A stretch of 64,000 nucleotides of DNA from Pseudarthrobacter sp. ATCC 49987 (GTDB lineage: Bacteria > Actinomycetota > Actinomycetes > Actinomycetales > Micrococcaceae), in contig NZ_JAABNS010000001.1 in the NCBI RefSeq assembly GCF_009928425.1, forward strand, positions 2,914,001 through 2,978,000. Reading direction: 5' to 3'. The notes below the pieces were generated by a model. The model was given only the letters and a program-made list of their open reading frames with translations. It searched no databases and was not told the DNA's origin. Below, one piece after another: positions 16,471 through 25,731 of the stretch. The position numbers and the translations under genes are program-made. How positions within the stretch are numbered: the first letter of the stretch is position 1; each line of letters opens with the position of its first letter.

Positions 16471-18206
16471 GCCACGGCCTCCGCGGTCAGCTGGGATTCG
16501 ACAATTTCCTGGTAGGTGCTGGAACTCTGCAACAGTTCCTCATGCGTGCCGCGGTCCACGATCCGTCCGTTGTCGAGCACCAGGATCTGGTCCGCGTCGG
16601 CGATCGTGGAGACGCGCTGGCCGACAATGATCACGGTGGCGTCAGCGGTTTTCGCCTTGAGGGCGCGACGGAGCCGGGCGTCGGTGGCGACGTCGAGGGC
16701 GGAGAAGGAGTCGTCAAACAGGAACACCTTGGGCTCCGTGACGAGCGCCCGGGCGATGCAGAGGCGCTGGCGCTGGCCGCCCGAGACGTTGGTGCCGCCC
16801 TGGGAAATCCGTGAGCCGAGTCCGTTCTTCTTCTCGCGCACAAAGTCGGCTGCCTGGGCCACGGTCAGGGCATCCCAGAGCTGGCTGTCCGTGGCCTCGG
16901 GCTTGCCGAAGCGCAGGTTGTGTTCGATCGTTCCGGAGAACAGGTAGGGCCGCTGCGGAACCATGGCCACGCGCTGCGTGATCTCCGCGCGGTCCAGGTT
17001 GGTGACGGGGACGCCGTCGAGCAGCACCTCCCCCGAGGCGGCGTCGTAGAGCCGGGGCAGCAGGGACAGCAGGCTGGTTTTGCCGGCGCCGGTGGAGCCG
17101 ATGATGGCCACCGTCTGGCCGGGCTCGGCGGTGAAGCTGATGTCGCTCAGGACCGGCGCTTCGGCGCCGGGGTAGGCGAAGGACACGTTCCGGAACCCGA
17201 CGCGGCCGGCTTTCCTGGCCGGGGTCACCGGGGTGAGGGCCTCGTGGATGGAGGGTTCGACGTCGAGCACCTCACCAATGCGGTCCGCGCACACGGAAGC
17301 GCGGGGAATCATCATCGCCATGAACGTGCCCATCATGACGGCCATCAGGATCTGCAGCAGGTACTGCAGGAACGCCGTCAGCGAGCCGACCTGCATTTCC
17401 CCGGCTTCGACCCGCTGGCCGCCGAACCACAGCACGGCCGCGGTGGAGACGTGCAGGATCATGCCGATGGCGGGGAACATCAGGACAAACAGGGCGCCGA
17501 TCTTCAGCGAGACGTCGGTGAGTTCCTTGTTCGCGGCGCCGAAGCGTTCGGCCTCGTGTGGCTCGCGCACGAAGGCGCGGACAACGCGGATACCGATGAT
17601 CTGTTCGCGGAGGATGCCGTTGAGCCGGTCGATCTTCTTCTGCATCGAACGGAAGAGTGGCATCAGGCGGACCACGAGGTAGCCCACCACCAGCACGAGC
17701 ACCGGAACGGAAACCCAGACCAGCCAGGACAGGTTGAGGTCCTCGCGGATGGCCATAAAGATGCCGCCGATGCACATGATGGGCGTGGCCACCATAAAGT
17801 TCAGCCCCATCAGCATGAGCATCTGCACCTGCTGGACATCGTTGGTGCCGCGCGTGATCAGGGTGGGGGCGCCGAAAACGTTGACGTCCTTCGCGGAGAA
17901 GCTCGTGACCTTGCGGAACACCCCGCGGCGCAGGTCGCGGCCGAACGCCATCGCAGCCTTCGACCCGAAGTAGACCCCGGCGATCGCGGTGGCAACCTGC
18001 ACCAGGGCGACGCCGAGCATCACCCCGCCGGTCCGCCAGATGTAGTCCGTGTCGCCGCGGGAGACACCCTCGTCAATGATCTGGGCGTTCAGGCTGGGAA
18101 GATACAGCGCCGCGATGGTCGAGGCGAGCTGGAAGAAGATGACGGCACCAATGTATGGCAGATACGGCTTTGAATAGCGCCGTATGAGGGTGACAAGCAT
18201 GCCCAC
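16467..18206 (-). CDS. ABC exporter subunit with degenerate ATPase site
   Basis: A 579-residue half-transporter: six membrane segments, Walker A GSTGAGKTSL near 369, signature NVSGGQRQ near 472, and Walker B FLFDDSFSALD near 500. In the last motif the catalytic Glu after the Walker B Asp is Asp, the mark of the degenerate site in heterodimeric exporters. Since the partner has a normal Walker B but an altered signature (NVSAGEKQ), one composite site should be active and the other impaired. First gene of the exporter operon; stop and next start overlap as ATGA. Confidence 0.9.
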   Translation of the reverse strand: MGMLVTLIRRYSKPYLPYIGAVIFFQLASTIAALYLPSLNAQIIDEGVSRGDTDYIWRTGGVMLGVALVQVATAIAGVYFGSKAAMAFGRDLRRGVFRKVTSFSAKDVNVFGAPTLITRGTNDVQQVQMLMLMGLNFMVATPIMCIGGIFMAIREDLNLSWLVWVSVPVLVLVVGYLVVRLMPLFRSMQKKIDRLNGILREQIIGIRVVRAFVREPHEAERFGAANKELTDVSLKIGALFVLMFPAIGMILHVSTAAVLWFGGQRVEAGEMQVGSLTAFLQYLLQILMAVMMGTFMAMMIPRASVCADRIGEVLDVEPSIHEALTPVTPARKAGRVGFRNVSFAYPGAEAPVLSDISFTAEPGQTVAIIGSTGAGKTSLLSLLPRLYDAASGEVLLDGVPVTNLDRAEITQRVAMVPQRPYLFSGTIEHNLRFGKPEATDSQLWDALTVAQAADFVREKKNGLGSRISQGGTNVSGGQRQRLCIARALVTEPKVFLFDDSFSALDVATDARLRRALKAKTADATVIIVGQRVSTIADADQILVLDNGRIVDRGTHEELLQSSSTYQEIVESQLTAEAVA

Positions 18207-18407
18207 GAGTCCTTAGGAATTATCGAGTAGATGAGGCTGGAGGAGAGTCTGGGAAGGGAACAACAACCGGTGCTCCCAGTACTAGCAGAGGGGGCTGACA
18301 GCCATAGCCATCCAACTCTACGAAACGACGTGCCCGCGCGGAACATTGGAGACTGAAAATCATCCAAACGGCGTACTTTTCGGGACTGTCGACAAAGCAG
18401 CGCGGCA

Positions 18408-18440
18408 CCGCGGCCGCCCCGTTAGCCGGGGTGGCCGCGG
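18408..18440. terminator. hairpin terminator after the DHA2 efflux gene
   Basis: CCGCGGCCGCCCCG (18408-18421) pairs with 18427-18440 with one G-T wobble around a 5-base loop. It lies just past the stop of the minus-strand MFS gene (18466). No long T-run, so efficiency is uncertain. Confidence 0.6.
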
Positions 18441-18465
18441 CGCCGCTTGCGTGCAGACGGTGCGT

Positions 18466-20166
18466 TCAGTCGCCCCGGCGCTGGCTTTCGCGCTGCTGGC
18501 TGAGCACCTCAACGAATTCCCGGTCGAGGTCGACGATTCCGGTCCCGGATGCGGCAGGTGCGGACGGGTTGACCTTCGCAGTCGCGGCCGGGCCGCCGTC
18601 GGGCCCTGTGACGCCTTTGGCGGCGGGGCTGACGATGTCCACGGTGCGCCGCAGCGGCTCTTCCTTGATGAAGAGGATCGCCACCAGGGCGACCAGCCCG
18701 ATGATTGCGGAGACCATAAAGATCTGGGCCGTGGCGTCACCGTAGGCGGCCCGCATGATTTCGCGGACTGGCTCCGGCAGGTCCTTGAGGTCCATGCTGG
18801 CGCCCGCGCCGCCGGTAGTGGGAATCCCCGCGGCGGCGAAGCCCTCGGTGGCGAGTTCCTTGACCCGGTTGCCCATGATGGCGCCGAGCACGGAGACGCC
18901 GATGGCGCCGCCGACCGACCGGAAGAATGCCACGGAGGCGCTGGCGGTTCCGATGTCCCTGGCCCGCACGGTGTTTTGCACGGCCAGCACGAGGTTCTGC
19001 ATCAGCAGGCCCAGGCCGAGGCCGAGGACCGCGGTGTAGACACCGGTCTGCCAGAGTGCGGTGGTGTGGTTGATGGTTCCGGTCAATCCGAGGCCGCTGA
19101 TCAGCAGGATGGAGCCCTCCACCAGGTACCGCTTCCACTTTCCGGTCCGGCTGATCAGCTGTCCCGAGACGACGGAGCCGATCAGGTTGCCGGCGATCAT
19201 CGGCAGGGTCAGGAGCCCGGCTTCGGTCGGTGATGCGCCGCGCGCCACCTGGAAGTACTGGCCGAGGAAGGTGGAGGAACCGAACATACCGACGCCGACG
19301 GCGATCGAGGCCAGGATGGCGAGGGCTGTGGTGCGCTGGGAGATGATCTTCAGCGGAATGATGGGCTGGGAGACCTTGGATTCCACCAGGACCAGCAGGG
19401 CCAGCAGGGCAACGCCGCCGCCGACCATGGCCACCGTCTGCCAGGACCACCAGTCGTAGTAGTCCGGGTTGCCGGCGAAGGACACCCAGATGAGCAGCAG
19501 GCTCACGCCGGAGGTCAGGAGGACGGAGCCGAGCCAGTCGATCTTGGCAGGGCGCCTGACGTGCGGCAGCTTCAAGGTGACCTGGAGCAGGATGAGGGCA
19601 ACGACGGCCAGCGGAACACAGACGAAGAAGGTCCAGCGCCAGCCCAGCGGGCTGTCCACGATGAAGCCGCCCAGCAGGGGGCCGCCGGCGGTGCCCACGG
19701 CCATCACGGCACCCATGTAACCGGAGTACTTCCCGCGGTCGCGGGGCGGGATGATGGAGCCGATGATGGCCATGGCCAGGGCGGTGAGCCCGCCCATGGC
19801 GACGCCCTGGATCACGCGGGCGGTGAGCAGCAGCGGGATCGTCTCGGACAGGCCAGCCATGACGGAGCCGGCCACGAAGATCACGATGCTGAGCTGGACC
19901 AGAACCTTCTTGTTGAAGAGGTCGGCGAGCTTGCCCCAGATGGGGGTGGTCGCGGCGTTGGCCAGCAGGGCCGCGGTGATGACCCAGGCGAAGTCGGTCT
20001 GGGTTCCGTTGAGCTCGGACATGATCGTGGGGAGGGCGTTCGCGACGATCGTGCTGCTGATGATCGCGGTGAAGAACGCGGCCAGGATGCCCGTGAGGGC
20101 TTCCATGATCTGGCGGTGGGTCATCACCACCGCAGGCGCGGGGGGCATTTCTGTCGTTGCTGCCAT
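18466..20166 (-). CDS. DHA2 family multidrug efflux MFS transporter
   Basis: A 566-residue, 14-segment major facilitator of the EmrB/QacA group. Typical motifs are WVITAALLANAATTPIWGKLADLFNKK (motif A loop), ARVIQGVAMGGLTALAMAII (motif C region) and GWRWTFFVCVPL. A hydrophilic 70-residue C-terminal tail follows the last segment. Proton-driven export of lipophilic compounds is expected. It starts 9 bp after the MarR gene, so the two are one transcript controlled from the operator at 20673. Confidence 0.92.
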   Translation of the reverse strand: MAATTEMPPAPAVVMTHRQIMEALTGILAAFFTAIISSTIVANALPTIMSELNGTQTDFAWVITAALLANAATTPIWGKLADLFNKKVLVQLSIVIFVAGSVMAGLSETIPLLLTARVIQGVAMGGLTALAMAIIGSIIPPRDRGKYSGYMGAVMAVGTAGGPLLGGFIVDSPLGWRWTFFVCVPLAVVALILLQVTLKLPHVRRPAKIDWLGSVLLTSGVSLLLIWVSFAGNPDYYDWWSWQTVAMVGGGVALLALLVLVESKVSQPIIPLKIISQRTTALAILASIAVGVGMFGSSTFLGQYFQVARGASPTEAGLLTLPMIAGNLIGSVVSGQLISRTGKWKRYLVEGSILLISGLGLTGTINHTTALWQTGVYTAVLGLGLGLLMQNLVLAVQNTVRARDIGTASASVAFFRSVGGAIGVSVLGAIMGNRVKELATEGFAAAGIPTTGGAGASMDLKDLPEPVREIMRAAYGDATAQIFMVSAIIGLVALVAILFIKEEPLRRTVDIVSPAAKGVTGPDGGPAATAKVNPSAPAASGTGIVDLDREFVEVLSQQRESQRRGD

Positions 20167-20175
20167 GGGGGCTCC

Positions 20176-20655
20176 TTAAACAATTTCGGTCGTATTGGTG
20201 GATCCGGCCGTCGTTGCCCGGGCTGAGGTCCTGAGGGACTCAGCAAGTTTCTGCAAGGTTCTCGTTGTCTCTTCGACGTCCTGCTCGCTCCAGTCCTGCA
20301 GGAAGCCAAGGAGTGTGACGGTGCGCTGGTCCTCGATGGAGCGGAGTTTCCCGATTCCTGAAGCGGAGAGGGCGATCAGTTGGGCCCGCCCGTCCAGCGG
20401 GTCGGGACGGCGGACCACGTAGCCCTGTTCTTCCAGCTCGGCAATGTGCCGGCTGAGGACGGGGGCGCTGACTCCGAGCCGCTCTGCGAGTCCGGTGGCG
20501 CGGGTTTCCCCCTCCCCCACGAAGCGCAGTACGCCCTGGAGCGCCACGCCGGTGTCCTCCCCGCGAAGCTTGATCGCGGCGACGCAACGAACGGCGCGCT
20601 GCAAATCGAAAATCTGGTGGACGAGTCTGGCTGCGGTGTCCGGCGCAACTGCCAT
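20176..20655 (-). CDS. MarR family regulator of the efflux gene
   Basis: A 159-residue winged-helix regulator: GETRATGLAERLGVSAPVLSRHIAELEEQGYVVRRPDPLDGRAQLIALSASG is a full MarR DNA-binding domain (about residues 50-105), with the DxR wing motif. It lies directly upstream of the DHA2 transporter and 17 bp downstream of a 6-1-6 inverted repeat. Release by a transported compound is the usual scheme in this family. Confidence 0.9.
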   Translation of the reverse strand: MAVAPDTAARLVHQIFDLQRAVRCVAAIKLRGEDTGVALQGVLRFVGEGETRATGLAERLGVSAPVLSRHIAELEEQGYVVRRPDPLDGRAQLIALSASGIGKLRSIEDQRTVTLLGFLQDWSEQDVEETTRTLQKLAESLRTSARATTAGSTNTTEIV

Positions 20656-20672
20656 GGGAGAACCCCTTATGT

Positions 20673-20685
20673 TTGCCTAAGGCAA
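20673..20685. promoter_or_regulatory. MarR operator candidate
   Basis: TTGCCT-A-AGGCAA is a perfect 6-1-6 inverted repeat, 17 bp upstream of the MarR start codon. The TTGCC/GGCAA core is a common MarR-type site. Position suggests repression of the marR-efflux operon. Confidence 0.7.
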
Positions 20686-20747
20686 CAATGTACCAGAAAT
20701 TTAGTTACTTTGGGAAACTAACCCTTTTCCGGGAGGCGTCCTGCTTA

Positions 20748-20796
20748 AACGCCAAACGCGGACCGGCAGCAGTGCTGCCGGTCCGCGCTGGGCGTT
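20748..20796. terminator. terminator after the ureohydrolase operon
   Basis: GCGGACCGGCAGCA (20758-20771) is inverted perfectly at 20773-20786, enclosed by an outer AAACGCC/GGCGTTT pair (20748-20754, 20790-20796). On the minus strand it follows the TPP enzyme stop (20821). On the plus strand a short TTTT follows. Confidence 0.75.
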
Positions 20797-20820
20797 TTGC
20801 GCAGGGAGTTGGGCGTGGGC

Positions 20821-22509
20821 TCAGGCCTCGATGTGGGTCGGGGCGAACATCTTGAGCAGGGTTTCGACCACGACGACGTTCGGCCCGTCGGCGGCGAACC
20901 CCGCCTTGAGCGCGTCCCCGACGTCCTCGGGGGCAACCCGGACAGCCGGAACCCCGAAGGCCTCGGCCAGCTTGACGAAATCGGGACGGGCGAGTTCCGT
21001 GGCGGTGGCCTTGCCGAAGGCGCCGACCATGTATTCGCGCAGGATGCCGTAGCCGCCGTCGTCCACAATCAGCCAGGTGACGGGGACATTGTGCTGCTTG
21101 GCCGTGGCCAGTTCGGAAATGGAGTACATCGCCGAGCCGTCGCCGGAGACGGCCAGCACCCGGGCCGAACCCCCCGGCTTCCCCGTGGTTTCCAGGCCGA
21201 CGGCGCCGCCGATCGCCGCGGGGAAGCCGAAGCCGAGTCCGCCGGCGCCCTGGGCCGAGTGGAACTGGCCCTCGCGGGCGTCCCAGCAGCTCCACGCCCA
21301 GTACGCAGAGATGGTCATGTCCCAGAACGTCTGCATGGCCGGGGGAACGGCCTCCCGGATGTCCGCCATGAACTTCAGTTCCTTGCCGAGGTCCTGGGAT
21401 TCCAGCCTTGCCCTGACCTTGGCCAGGGTGTCCTTGACCAGGGCCTCGGGCGGAGTGCCGTGCCAGTCCGCGCGCTGTCCGCGCGGCTCCGTCAGGGCGG
21501 TGTCGAGGGCGGTGTCGAGGGCGGCGTCCAGGGCGGCGAGGGCCTGGCCGGCGTCGGCCCGGATGCCCAGGCCGGGGCGGTTGGATTCCAGGACCCGGGG
21601 TTCGGCGTCGATCTGGATGATCCGGCCGCGCGGCTCAAAGGTGAAGTAGTTCGACGTGACCTCGCCCAAGGATGAGCCGATGACGATCAGCACGTCGGCG
21701 TCCTCGAGCAGCTCCGTCATGTGCTGGTCCTCGATCCAGGACTGCAGCGAGAGTTCGTGGTTCCACGGGAAGGCGCCGTTGCCGCCGGGGGTGCAGATGA
21801 CCGGAGCCCGCAGCTTCTCCGCTATGGAGAGCAGCGATTTCTCGGCCCGGCCGCGGCGGGTGCCGCCGCCGGCGATGATGGCGGGACGTTCCGCCGTCGC
21901 GAGCCATTTGACCGCTTCGTGGACCAGTTCGACGCGGGGCGGATTGTCTGCCGCTTCGGCGAGGGCGTCCTCCACCGGGGGCACCATGATGGGGTCCAGC
22001 AGCACGTTCTGCGGAATTTCCAGCCACACGGGACCCTGCGGCGAGGAGATCGCCTCGGTCCAGGCGTCCTGGATGGCCGAGGGGATGCCGGAGGCGTGCT
22101 GGATCAGCCGCTGGCTCTTGGTGACGTTCGCGGCCGAGGCCTTCTGGTCATCGAGCTGGTGGAGCATGCCCTTGCGGCGCGCGCCGAGGCCCTCCAGCGG
22201 GATCTGGCTCGCGATGACCACCATGGGAACGCCGGTGGCATAGGCCTCCTGCAGCCCGGCGAGGGAGGTCAGCGCGCCGGGGCCGGTGGAGAGGAAGAGG
22301 ACACCGACCTCGCCGGTGGCGCGGGAGTAGCCGTCCGCGGCGAAAGCCGAGTTGTTCTCCACCCGGGAGGAGACGAAGTGAAGGTTTCCGCGGCCCATGG
22401 CGTCGAAGAGGCCCAGGGCGTGCTGGCCCGGGATGCCGAAGACGGTCTTGGCGCCGAGCGCCTCGAGGGTCTCGACGACGAGGTCGCCGCCGTTGCGCAC
22501 GCCGGTCAC
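20821..22509 (-). CDS. thiamine-diphosphate-dependent decarboxylase, AruI-like (2-ketoarginine decarboxylase proposed)
   Basis: A 562-residue enzyme of the acetolactate synthase / decarboxylase superfamily with all three domains: N-terminal pyrimidine-binding ([14 protein letters not shown] with the activating Glu in [18 protein letters not shown]), central Rossmann-like, and C-terminal diphosphate-binding [17 protein letters not shown]...VDDGGYG, where the usual NN is DD. No acetolactate-synthase small subunit is nearby. The start GTG overlaps the ureohydrolase stop (GTGA), so the two are translationally coupled. Length (AruI of Pseudomonas is about 560) and partner suggest 2-ketoarginine to 4-guanidinobutyraldehyde. 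Known: superfamily. Inferred: substrate. Confidence 0.8.
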   Translation of the reverse strand: MTGVRNGGDLVVETLEALGAKTVFGIPGQHALGLFDAMGRGNLHFVSSRVENNSAFAADGYSRATGEVGVLFLSTGPGALTSLAGLQEAYATGVPMVVIASQIPLEGLGARRKGMLHQLDDQKASAANVTKSQRLIQHASGIPSAIQDAWTEAISSPQGPVWLEIPQNVLLDPIMVPPVEDALAEAADNPPRVELVHEAVKWLATAERPAIIAGGGTRRGRAEKSLLSIAEKLRAPVICTPGGNGAFPWNHELSLQSWIEDQHMTELLEDADVLIVIGSSLGEVTSNYFTFEPRGRIIQIDAEPRVLESNRPGLGIRADAGQALAALDAALDTALDTALTEPRGQRADWHGTPPEALVKDTLAKVRARLESQDLGKELKFMADIREAVPPAMQTFWDMTISAYWAWSCWDAREGQFHSAQGAGGLGFGFPAAIGGAVGLETTGKPGGSARVLAVSGDGSAMYSISELATAKQHNVPVTWLIVDDGGYGILREYMVGAFGKATATELARPDFVKLAEAFGVPAVRVAPEDVGDALKAGFAADGPNVVVVETLLKMFAPTHIEA

Positions 22510-23594
22510 TGGGAGGCTCCGCTCTGGACGCGCTGTGCCGCCGGTGTGGCGAAGCCGGCCGGGCGGCGGGACTCCTGGCCGAGCGACTGGGCGGCGTAGC
22601 CGTTGGCCGCGCCGAAGCGGTCGCCGTCCACGGCGCGGTCCGCCATCAGGGTGACCAGTTCGTAGGCCACGTGGCTGGCCGCGACGCCGGTGATGTCCGC
22701 ATGGTCGTATGCGGGGGCGACCTCGACGACGTCGGCCCCGATGAGGTTCATGCCGCGGAAGCCGCGGATGATTTCCAGCAGCTCACGGCTGGTGATGCCG
22801 CCGGCTTCCGGTGTTCCGGTGCCGGGGGCGTGCGCGGGATCCAGGACGTCGATGTCCACGGAGATGTAGAGCGGGCGGTTGCCGATCCGGTCGCGGACCT
22901 TGGCGACGGTTTCCAGGACGCCCTGGTAGTAGACGTCGGCGGAGGTGACGATGCCGAAGCCGAAGCGGTGGTCGTCGTCGAGGTCCTTCTTGCCGTAGAG
23001 CGGGCCGCGGGTGCCGATGTGGCTGATGGCCTCGGTGTCGAGGATGCCTTCCTCGACGGCGCGGCGGAACGGGGTGCCGTGGGTGTACTCGGCGCCGAAG
23101 TAGGTGTCCCAGGTGTCCAGGTGGGCGTCGAAGTGCAGCATGGCGACGGGCTGGCCGGCGCGTTCGGCGGCGGCGCGGAGCAGTGGCAGCGCGATGGTGT
23201 GGTCCCCGCCGAGGGTCAGCAGCTTGCTGCCGGAGGCGGTCAGGTCCAGGGCGTTCTGCTGGATGGTCTCGATCGCGTCATTGATATTGAAGGGATTGAC
23301 GGCCATGTCGCCGGCGTCGGCCACCTGGATGTTTTCGAAGGGGCTGACATCCCAGGCCGGGTTGTACGGGCGCAGCAGCCGGCTGGCCTCGCGGATATGG
23401 TTGGACCCGAAGCGGGCACCGGGGCGGTAGGAGACGCCCGAATCGAAGGGCACGCCGACCACGGTGACGTCCGCCTTGGCGACCTGGTCCAGCCGCGGCA
23501 GGCGCGCGTAGGTGGCGGCTCCTGCGTAGCGCGGAATGCGGGATGAATCGATGGGGCCAAGGTTGCCATTGGCCTCGATGCGCAGCTCTTCCAA
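22506..23594 (-). CDS. ureohydrolase (agmatinase / guanidinobutyrase family)
   Basis: A 362-residue binuclear manganese enzyme that splits urea from a guanidino compound. Metal-binding motifs are complete: [17 protein letters not shown] and [22 protein letters not shown]. The C-terminus carries about 30 residues beyond the usual fold. The start is TTG 23594, with AAGGAG ten bases before. Genomic coupling with a TPP decarboxylase argues for 4-guanidinobutyrate rather than agmatine as substrate, giving 4-aminobutyrate and urea. The upstream region holds a single GTTGCC half-site (23653-23658) like those found before the symporter gene. Confidence 0.9.
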   Translation of the reverse strand: MEELRIEANGNLGPIDSSRIPRYAGAATYARLPRLDQVAKADVTVVGVPFDSGVSYRPGARFGSNHIREASRLLRPYNPAWDVSPFENIQVADAGDMAVNPFNINDAIETIQQNALDLTASGSKLLTLGGDHTIALPLLRAAAERAGQPVAMLHFDAHLDTWDTYFGAEYTHGTPFRRAVEEGILDTEAISHIGTRGPLYGKKDLDDDHRFGFGIVTSADVYYQGVLETVAKVRDRIGNRPLYISVDIDVLDPAHAPGTGTPEAGGITSRELLEIIRGFRGMNLIGADVVEVAPAYDHADITGVAASHVAYELVTLMADRAVDGDRFGAANGYAAQSLGQESRRPAGFATPAAQRVQSGASQ

Positions 23595-23694
23595 AAGAAA
23601 GCCTCTCCTTCGAGGATTGACCGACGGGTGTGACAGCCATCATACACTTCAAGTTGCCCCTTGTGCATCAAATGTTTACAAAACCCTGGGCTGA

Positions 23695-23809
23695 CGTTCC
23701 CGCCCAGTTTCTGTCCGCCGCAGCCGGACGGCGCCCCAGGGAACCCTGGAAATCCGGGGTTCTCCGGCCGCCCGGGTCCGGTGCCGCGGCGAGTAACTGG
23801 GCAGGAGCG
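23695..23809. repeat. inverted-repeat-bounded element, copy 1
   Basis: A 115-bp intergenic element with ends CGTTCCCGCCCAGTT (23695-23709) and AACTGGGCAGGAGCG (23795-23809), inverted with 13 of 15 matches. The inside is rich in short GC palindromes and contains AATCCGGGG. A second copy with the same ends follows the next gene. REP-like or small non-autonomous mobile repeat; not a gene. Confidence 0.65.
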
Positions 23810-23849
23810 CAGGCCGCCCTCAATACCCGTTGTCCAGATAGCCCGCCTT

Positions 23850-23864
23850 CCCGCTTTTGCGGGC
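23850..23864. other. short hairpin upstream of the AbiEi/DUF559 gene
   Basis: CCCGC-TTTT-GCGGG-type hairpin about 25 bp before the start codon at 23890. It might affect translation of the following gene; no further support. Confidence 0.3.
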
Positions 23865-23889
23865 ATCCGGGACCCCGTGTACTGGCCTG

Positions 23890-24717
23890 ATGGACCCCTT
23901 GGACTACCTGACCCAACTCGGCGGCGCCGCCCGGACCGGGCAATTGCTGGCCGCTGGCTTTTCCCGGACGGATATTGCCCATTTGGCCGACGCCGGTGTG
24001 CGGCAACTCCGGCGGGGTGTGTTCGCCCTTCCCGACTGCCGGCCCGAGTTCATGGCCGCAGTCCGGCACAACGCCCGGGTCAGCTGCGCCAGCGCGGCCG
24101 GCCACTACGGGCTCTGGCTCCGCGAGCCGCCGGCGCAACACCACCTGGCCTGCAACCACGGCCATGGTGCGGGCTTCGTTCGGCACCGCACGGTACGGCT
24201 TGACGGGCATCCGACGCTGCCGCTGGCCGCGGTCGAGGACGTCGTGCTGCATGCCATGTCGTGCCTCGCACCCCCTGCGTCAACGGCCATCGCGACTTCG
24301 GCGATCCGCCTGCATGGCGTCCCGCTGGAATTGTTGAAGGCCCAGCTCACGGCCGACCGGTCCGGCCAGGTCCGCAAGGCGCTGCACCAGCTGGACCTGC
24401 GGGCCGAGTCCATTGTGGAGGTCGACGCCCAGCACCTCTTCCAAACCAACGGGATTGGCTACGACGCCCAGGTCTTCCTGTCCGGGATCGGTCGGGTCGA
24501 CTTCCTCATCGAGGGGTTTCTGATCGTGGAAGTGGACGGCTTCGCGTTCCATTCCAGCCGCGAGGCCATGCGCCGGGACCTGGGCCGGAACAATGCCTCG
24601 ACACTGAACGGTTTTGCGGTACTCCGGTACATGCCCGAGCACATCTGGTTCGAACCCCAGCGCGTCCTGGCCGAGATCCGGGCGGTGCTGGATCGGCGCC
24701 CGCAACCCAGGCCCTGA
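23890..24717 (+). CDS. AbiEi-like / DUF559 nuclease-fold protein
   Basis: A 275-residue protein. Residues 1-60 (LTQLGGAARTGQLLAAGFSRTDIAHLADAGVRQLRRGVFALP) match the winged-helix N-terminus seen in type IV antitoxin AbiEi proteins. The C-terminal part GRVDFLIEGFLIVEVDGFAFHSSREAMRRDLGRNNASTLNGFAVLRYMPEHIW is a DUF559 / Vsr-like PD-(D/E)xK fold with D..EVDG catalytic-type residues and RR..RxN helix. ATG 23890 is chosen; an upstream in-frame start lacks support. It is a single gene, with no toxin partner, flanked on both sides by related repeat elements, as if carried as a cassette. Common in actinobacteria; function unproven. Confidence 0.75.
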   Translation: MDPLDYLTQLGGAARTGQLLAAGFSRTDIAHLADAGVRQLRRGVFALPDCRPEFMAAVRHNARVSCASAAGHYGLWLREPPAQHHLACNHGHGAGFVRHRTVRLDGHPTLPLAAVEDVVLHAMSCLAPPASTAIATSAIRLHGVPLELLKAQLTADRSGQVRKALHQLDLRAESIVEVDAQHLFQTNGIGYDAQVFLSGIGRVDFLIEGFLIVEVDGFAFHSSREAMRRDLGRNNASTLNGFAVLRYMPEHIWFEPQRVLAEIRAVLDRRPQPRP

Positions 24718-24820
24718 CGCTCCCGCCCATTTGCTCCGACAGAACCCCGGCGCGCCCGCGGATTTCCGGGGTCCGCCACGTCCAACGGGGGGCCAGGGGG
24801 AAAGTAACTGGGCAGGAACG
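24718..24820. repeat. inverted-repeat-bounded element, copy 2
   Basis: A 103-bp element beginning directly after the stop codon of the DUF559 gene. Ends are CGCTCCCGCCCATTT (24718-24732) and AACTGGGCAGGAACG (24806-24820), 12 of 15 inverted. It also shares GATTTCCGGGG and GTAACTGGGCAGGA with copy 1. It lies between convergent genes and may also act as a terminator. Confidence 0.65.
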
Positions 24821-24840
24821 CGGCCCCGGCCCGTGGAAAC

Positions 24841-25416
24841 CTAGCGGCTTGCGGCGGGGACCAGGACCCAGAGGACCTCGACGGCTTCATCCGTCGGGTT
24901 GACCCAGGTGTGCGGCTCGCGGCCCGGGAAGGTCACGGTGTCCCCCGTGTGGAGTTCGAATTCCTCGTTCGTGAGGATCAGCCGGATGCTGCCTCTGACC
25001 ACGTGCAGCACGTCGACGTCGCAGTCCACCGCGTACAGTTCCGATTCGCCGCGACCGCGGGGCTCGATCACGGCCTGGATGATTTGGACACGGCGCTCCG
25101 AGCGCGCGGTCAGCAGGCGCTCCACGATCCCTTCGCCGCCCAGTGAGATCCGCGGGCCTTCATTCTTCTTGGTGAGATGCGTTTCCGGCGCGGCAAAAAG
25201 ATCGCCGATCGAAATGGAGAGCACCTGGCACAGCGTCACCAGGGACGCGACCGAGGGTGAGGTGAGGTCCCGCTCAACCCGGCTGAGGAATCCTTTGGTC
25301 AGCCCGGTGGCGTCGGCAACCTGCTCGATGGTAAGCCGCTGCGACTGCCGGGCGGCACGGATCCGGGAACCGATGGCAACGGGAACGTTGCTCGGTTCAA
25401 CAGGTAGAGCCTTCAT
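24841..25416 (-). CDS. XRE-cupin transcriptional regulator
   Basis: A 191-residue regulator from ATG 25416, which has GAAAGG eight bases upstream; a GTG five codons earlier is inside that ribosome site. Helix-turn-helix at about residues 15-70 (RIRAARQSQRLTIEQVADATGLTKGFLSRVERDLTSPSVASL), cupin_2 domain at about 110-185 (ELHTGDTVTFPGREPHTWVNP). This architecture (PuuR-like) commonly senses amines or amino acids. It is divergent from the sodium-solute symporter and faces the ureohydrolase operon, which points to regulation of guanidino or polyamine uptake and breakdown. Confidence 0.9.
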   Translation of the reverse strand: MKALPVEPSNVPVAIGSRIRAARQSQRLTIEQVADATGLTKGFLSRVERDLTSPSVASLVTLCQVLSISIGDLFAAPETHLTKKNEGPRISLGGEGIVERLLTARSERRVQIIQAVIEPRGRGESELYAVDCDVDVLHVVRGSIRLILTNEEFELHTGDTVTFPGREPHTWVNPTDEAVEVLWVLVPAASR

Positions 25417-25731
25417 TTTGGAACCTTTCACGGCCGGCCGCTCGGCCCCATCGTTGGAGCAATACTAGCGGGACGGCACCGCCGGGAGGCCGGATCGGCC
25501 CGCGACGCGTAATGCGTCTTGACTGTTACCCGGATCACACATACTGTTTGGCAACAAGTGTTGCCTATTGGGCAATAGTTGCCAGCAAGCGCGGTCGTGT
25601 GACCCGTTTCAAGGAAACACTTCCGCCGGCAAGAACCGTTATCGTACCCGTCAAGAAGCAGCTGGACCCCGGGCGCCCCGTAGCGTGCCGGCCGGTTCAG
25701 CCCTGCCCTGAACAGCTCCAAGGAGCCCTTA
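25417..25731. promoter_or_regulatory. divergent promoter region with operator cluster
   Basis: The 315 bp between the XRE-cupin gene and the symporter hold no gene. A compact operator group lies at 25550-25583 (listed separately). The rest shows no hairpin of note. Confidence 0.6.
25550..25583. promoter_or_regulatory. overlapping inverted repeats GGCAAC-N4-GTTGCC and GGCAA-N3-TTGCC
   Basis: GGCAAC (25550-25555) is inverted at 25560-25565 as GTTGCC; GGCAA (25571-25575) at 25579-25583 as TTGCC; CTATTG-GG-CAATAG (25565-25578) joins them. Two adjacent dyads are a good candidate for cooperative binding by the divergent XRE-cupin regulator. Confidence 0.7.

Noticed and set aside
20821..22509. Biosynthetic acetolactate synthase (ilvB)
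   Set aside because: No small subunit or other branched-chain genes nearby; coupling is to a ureohydrolase.
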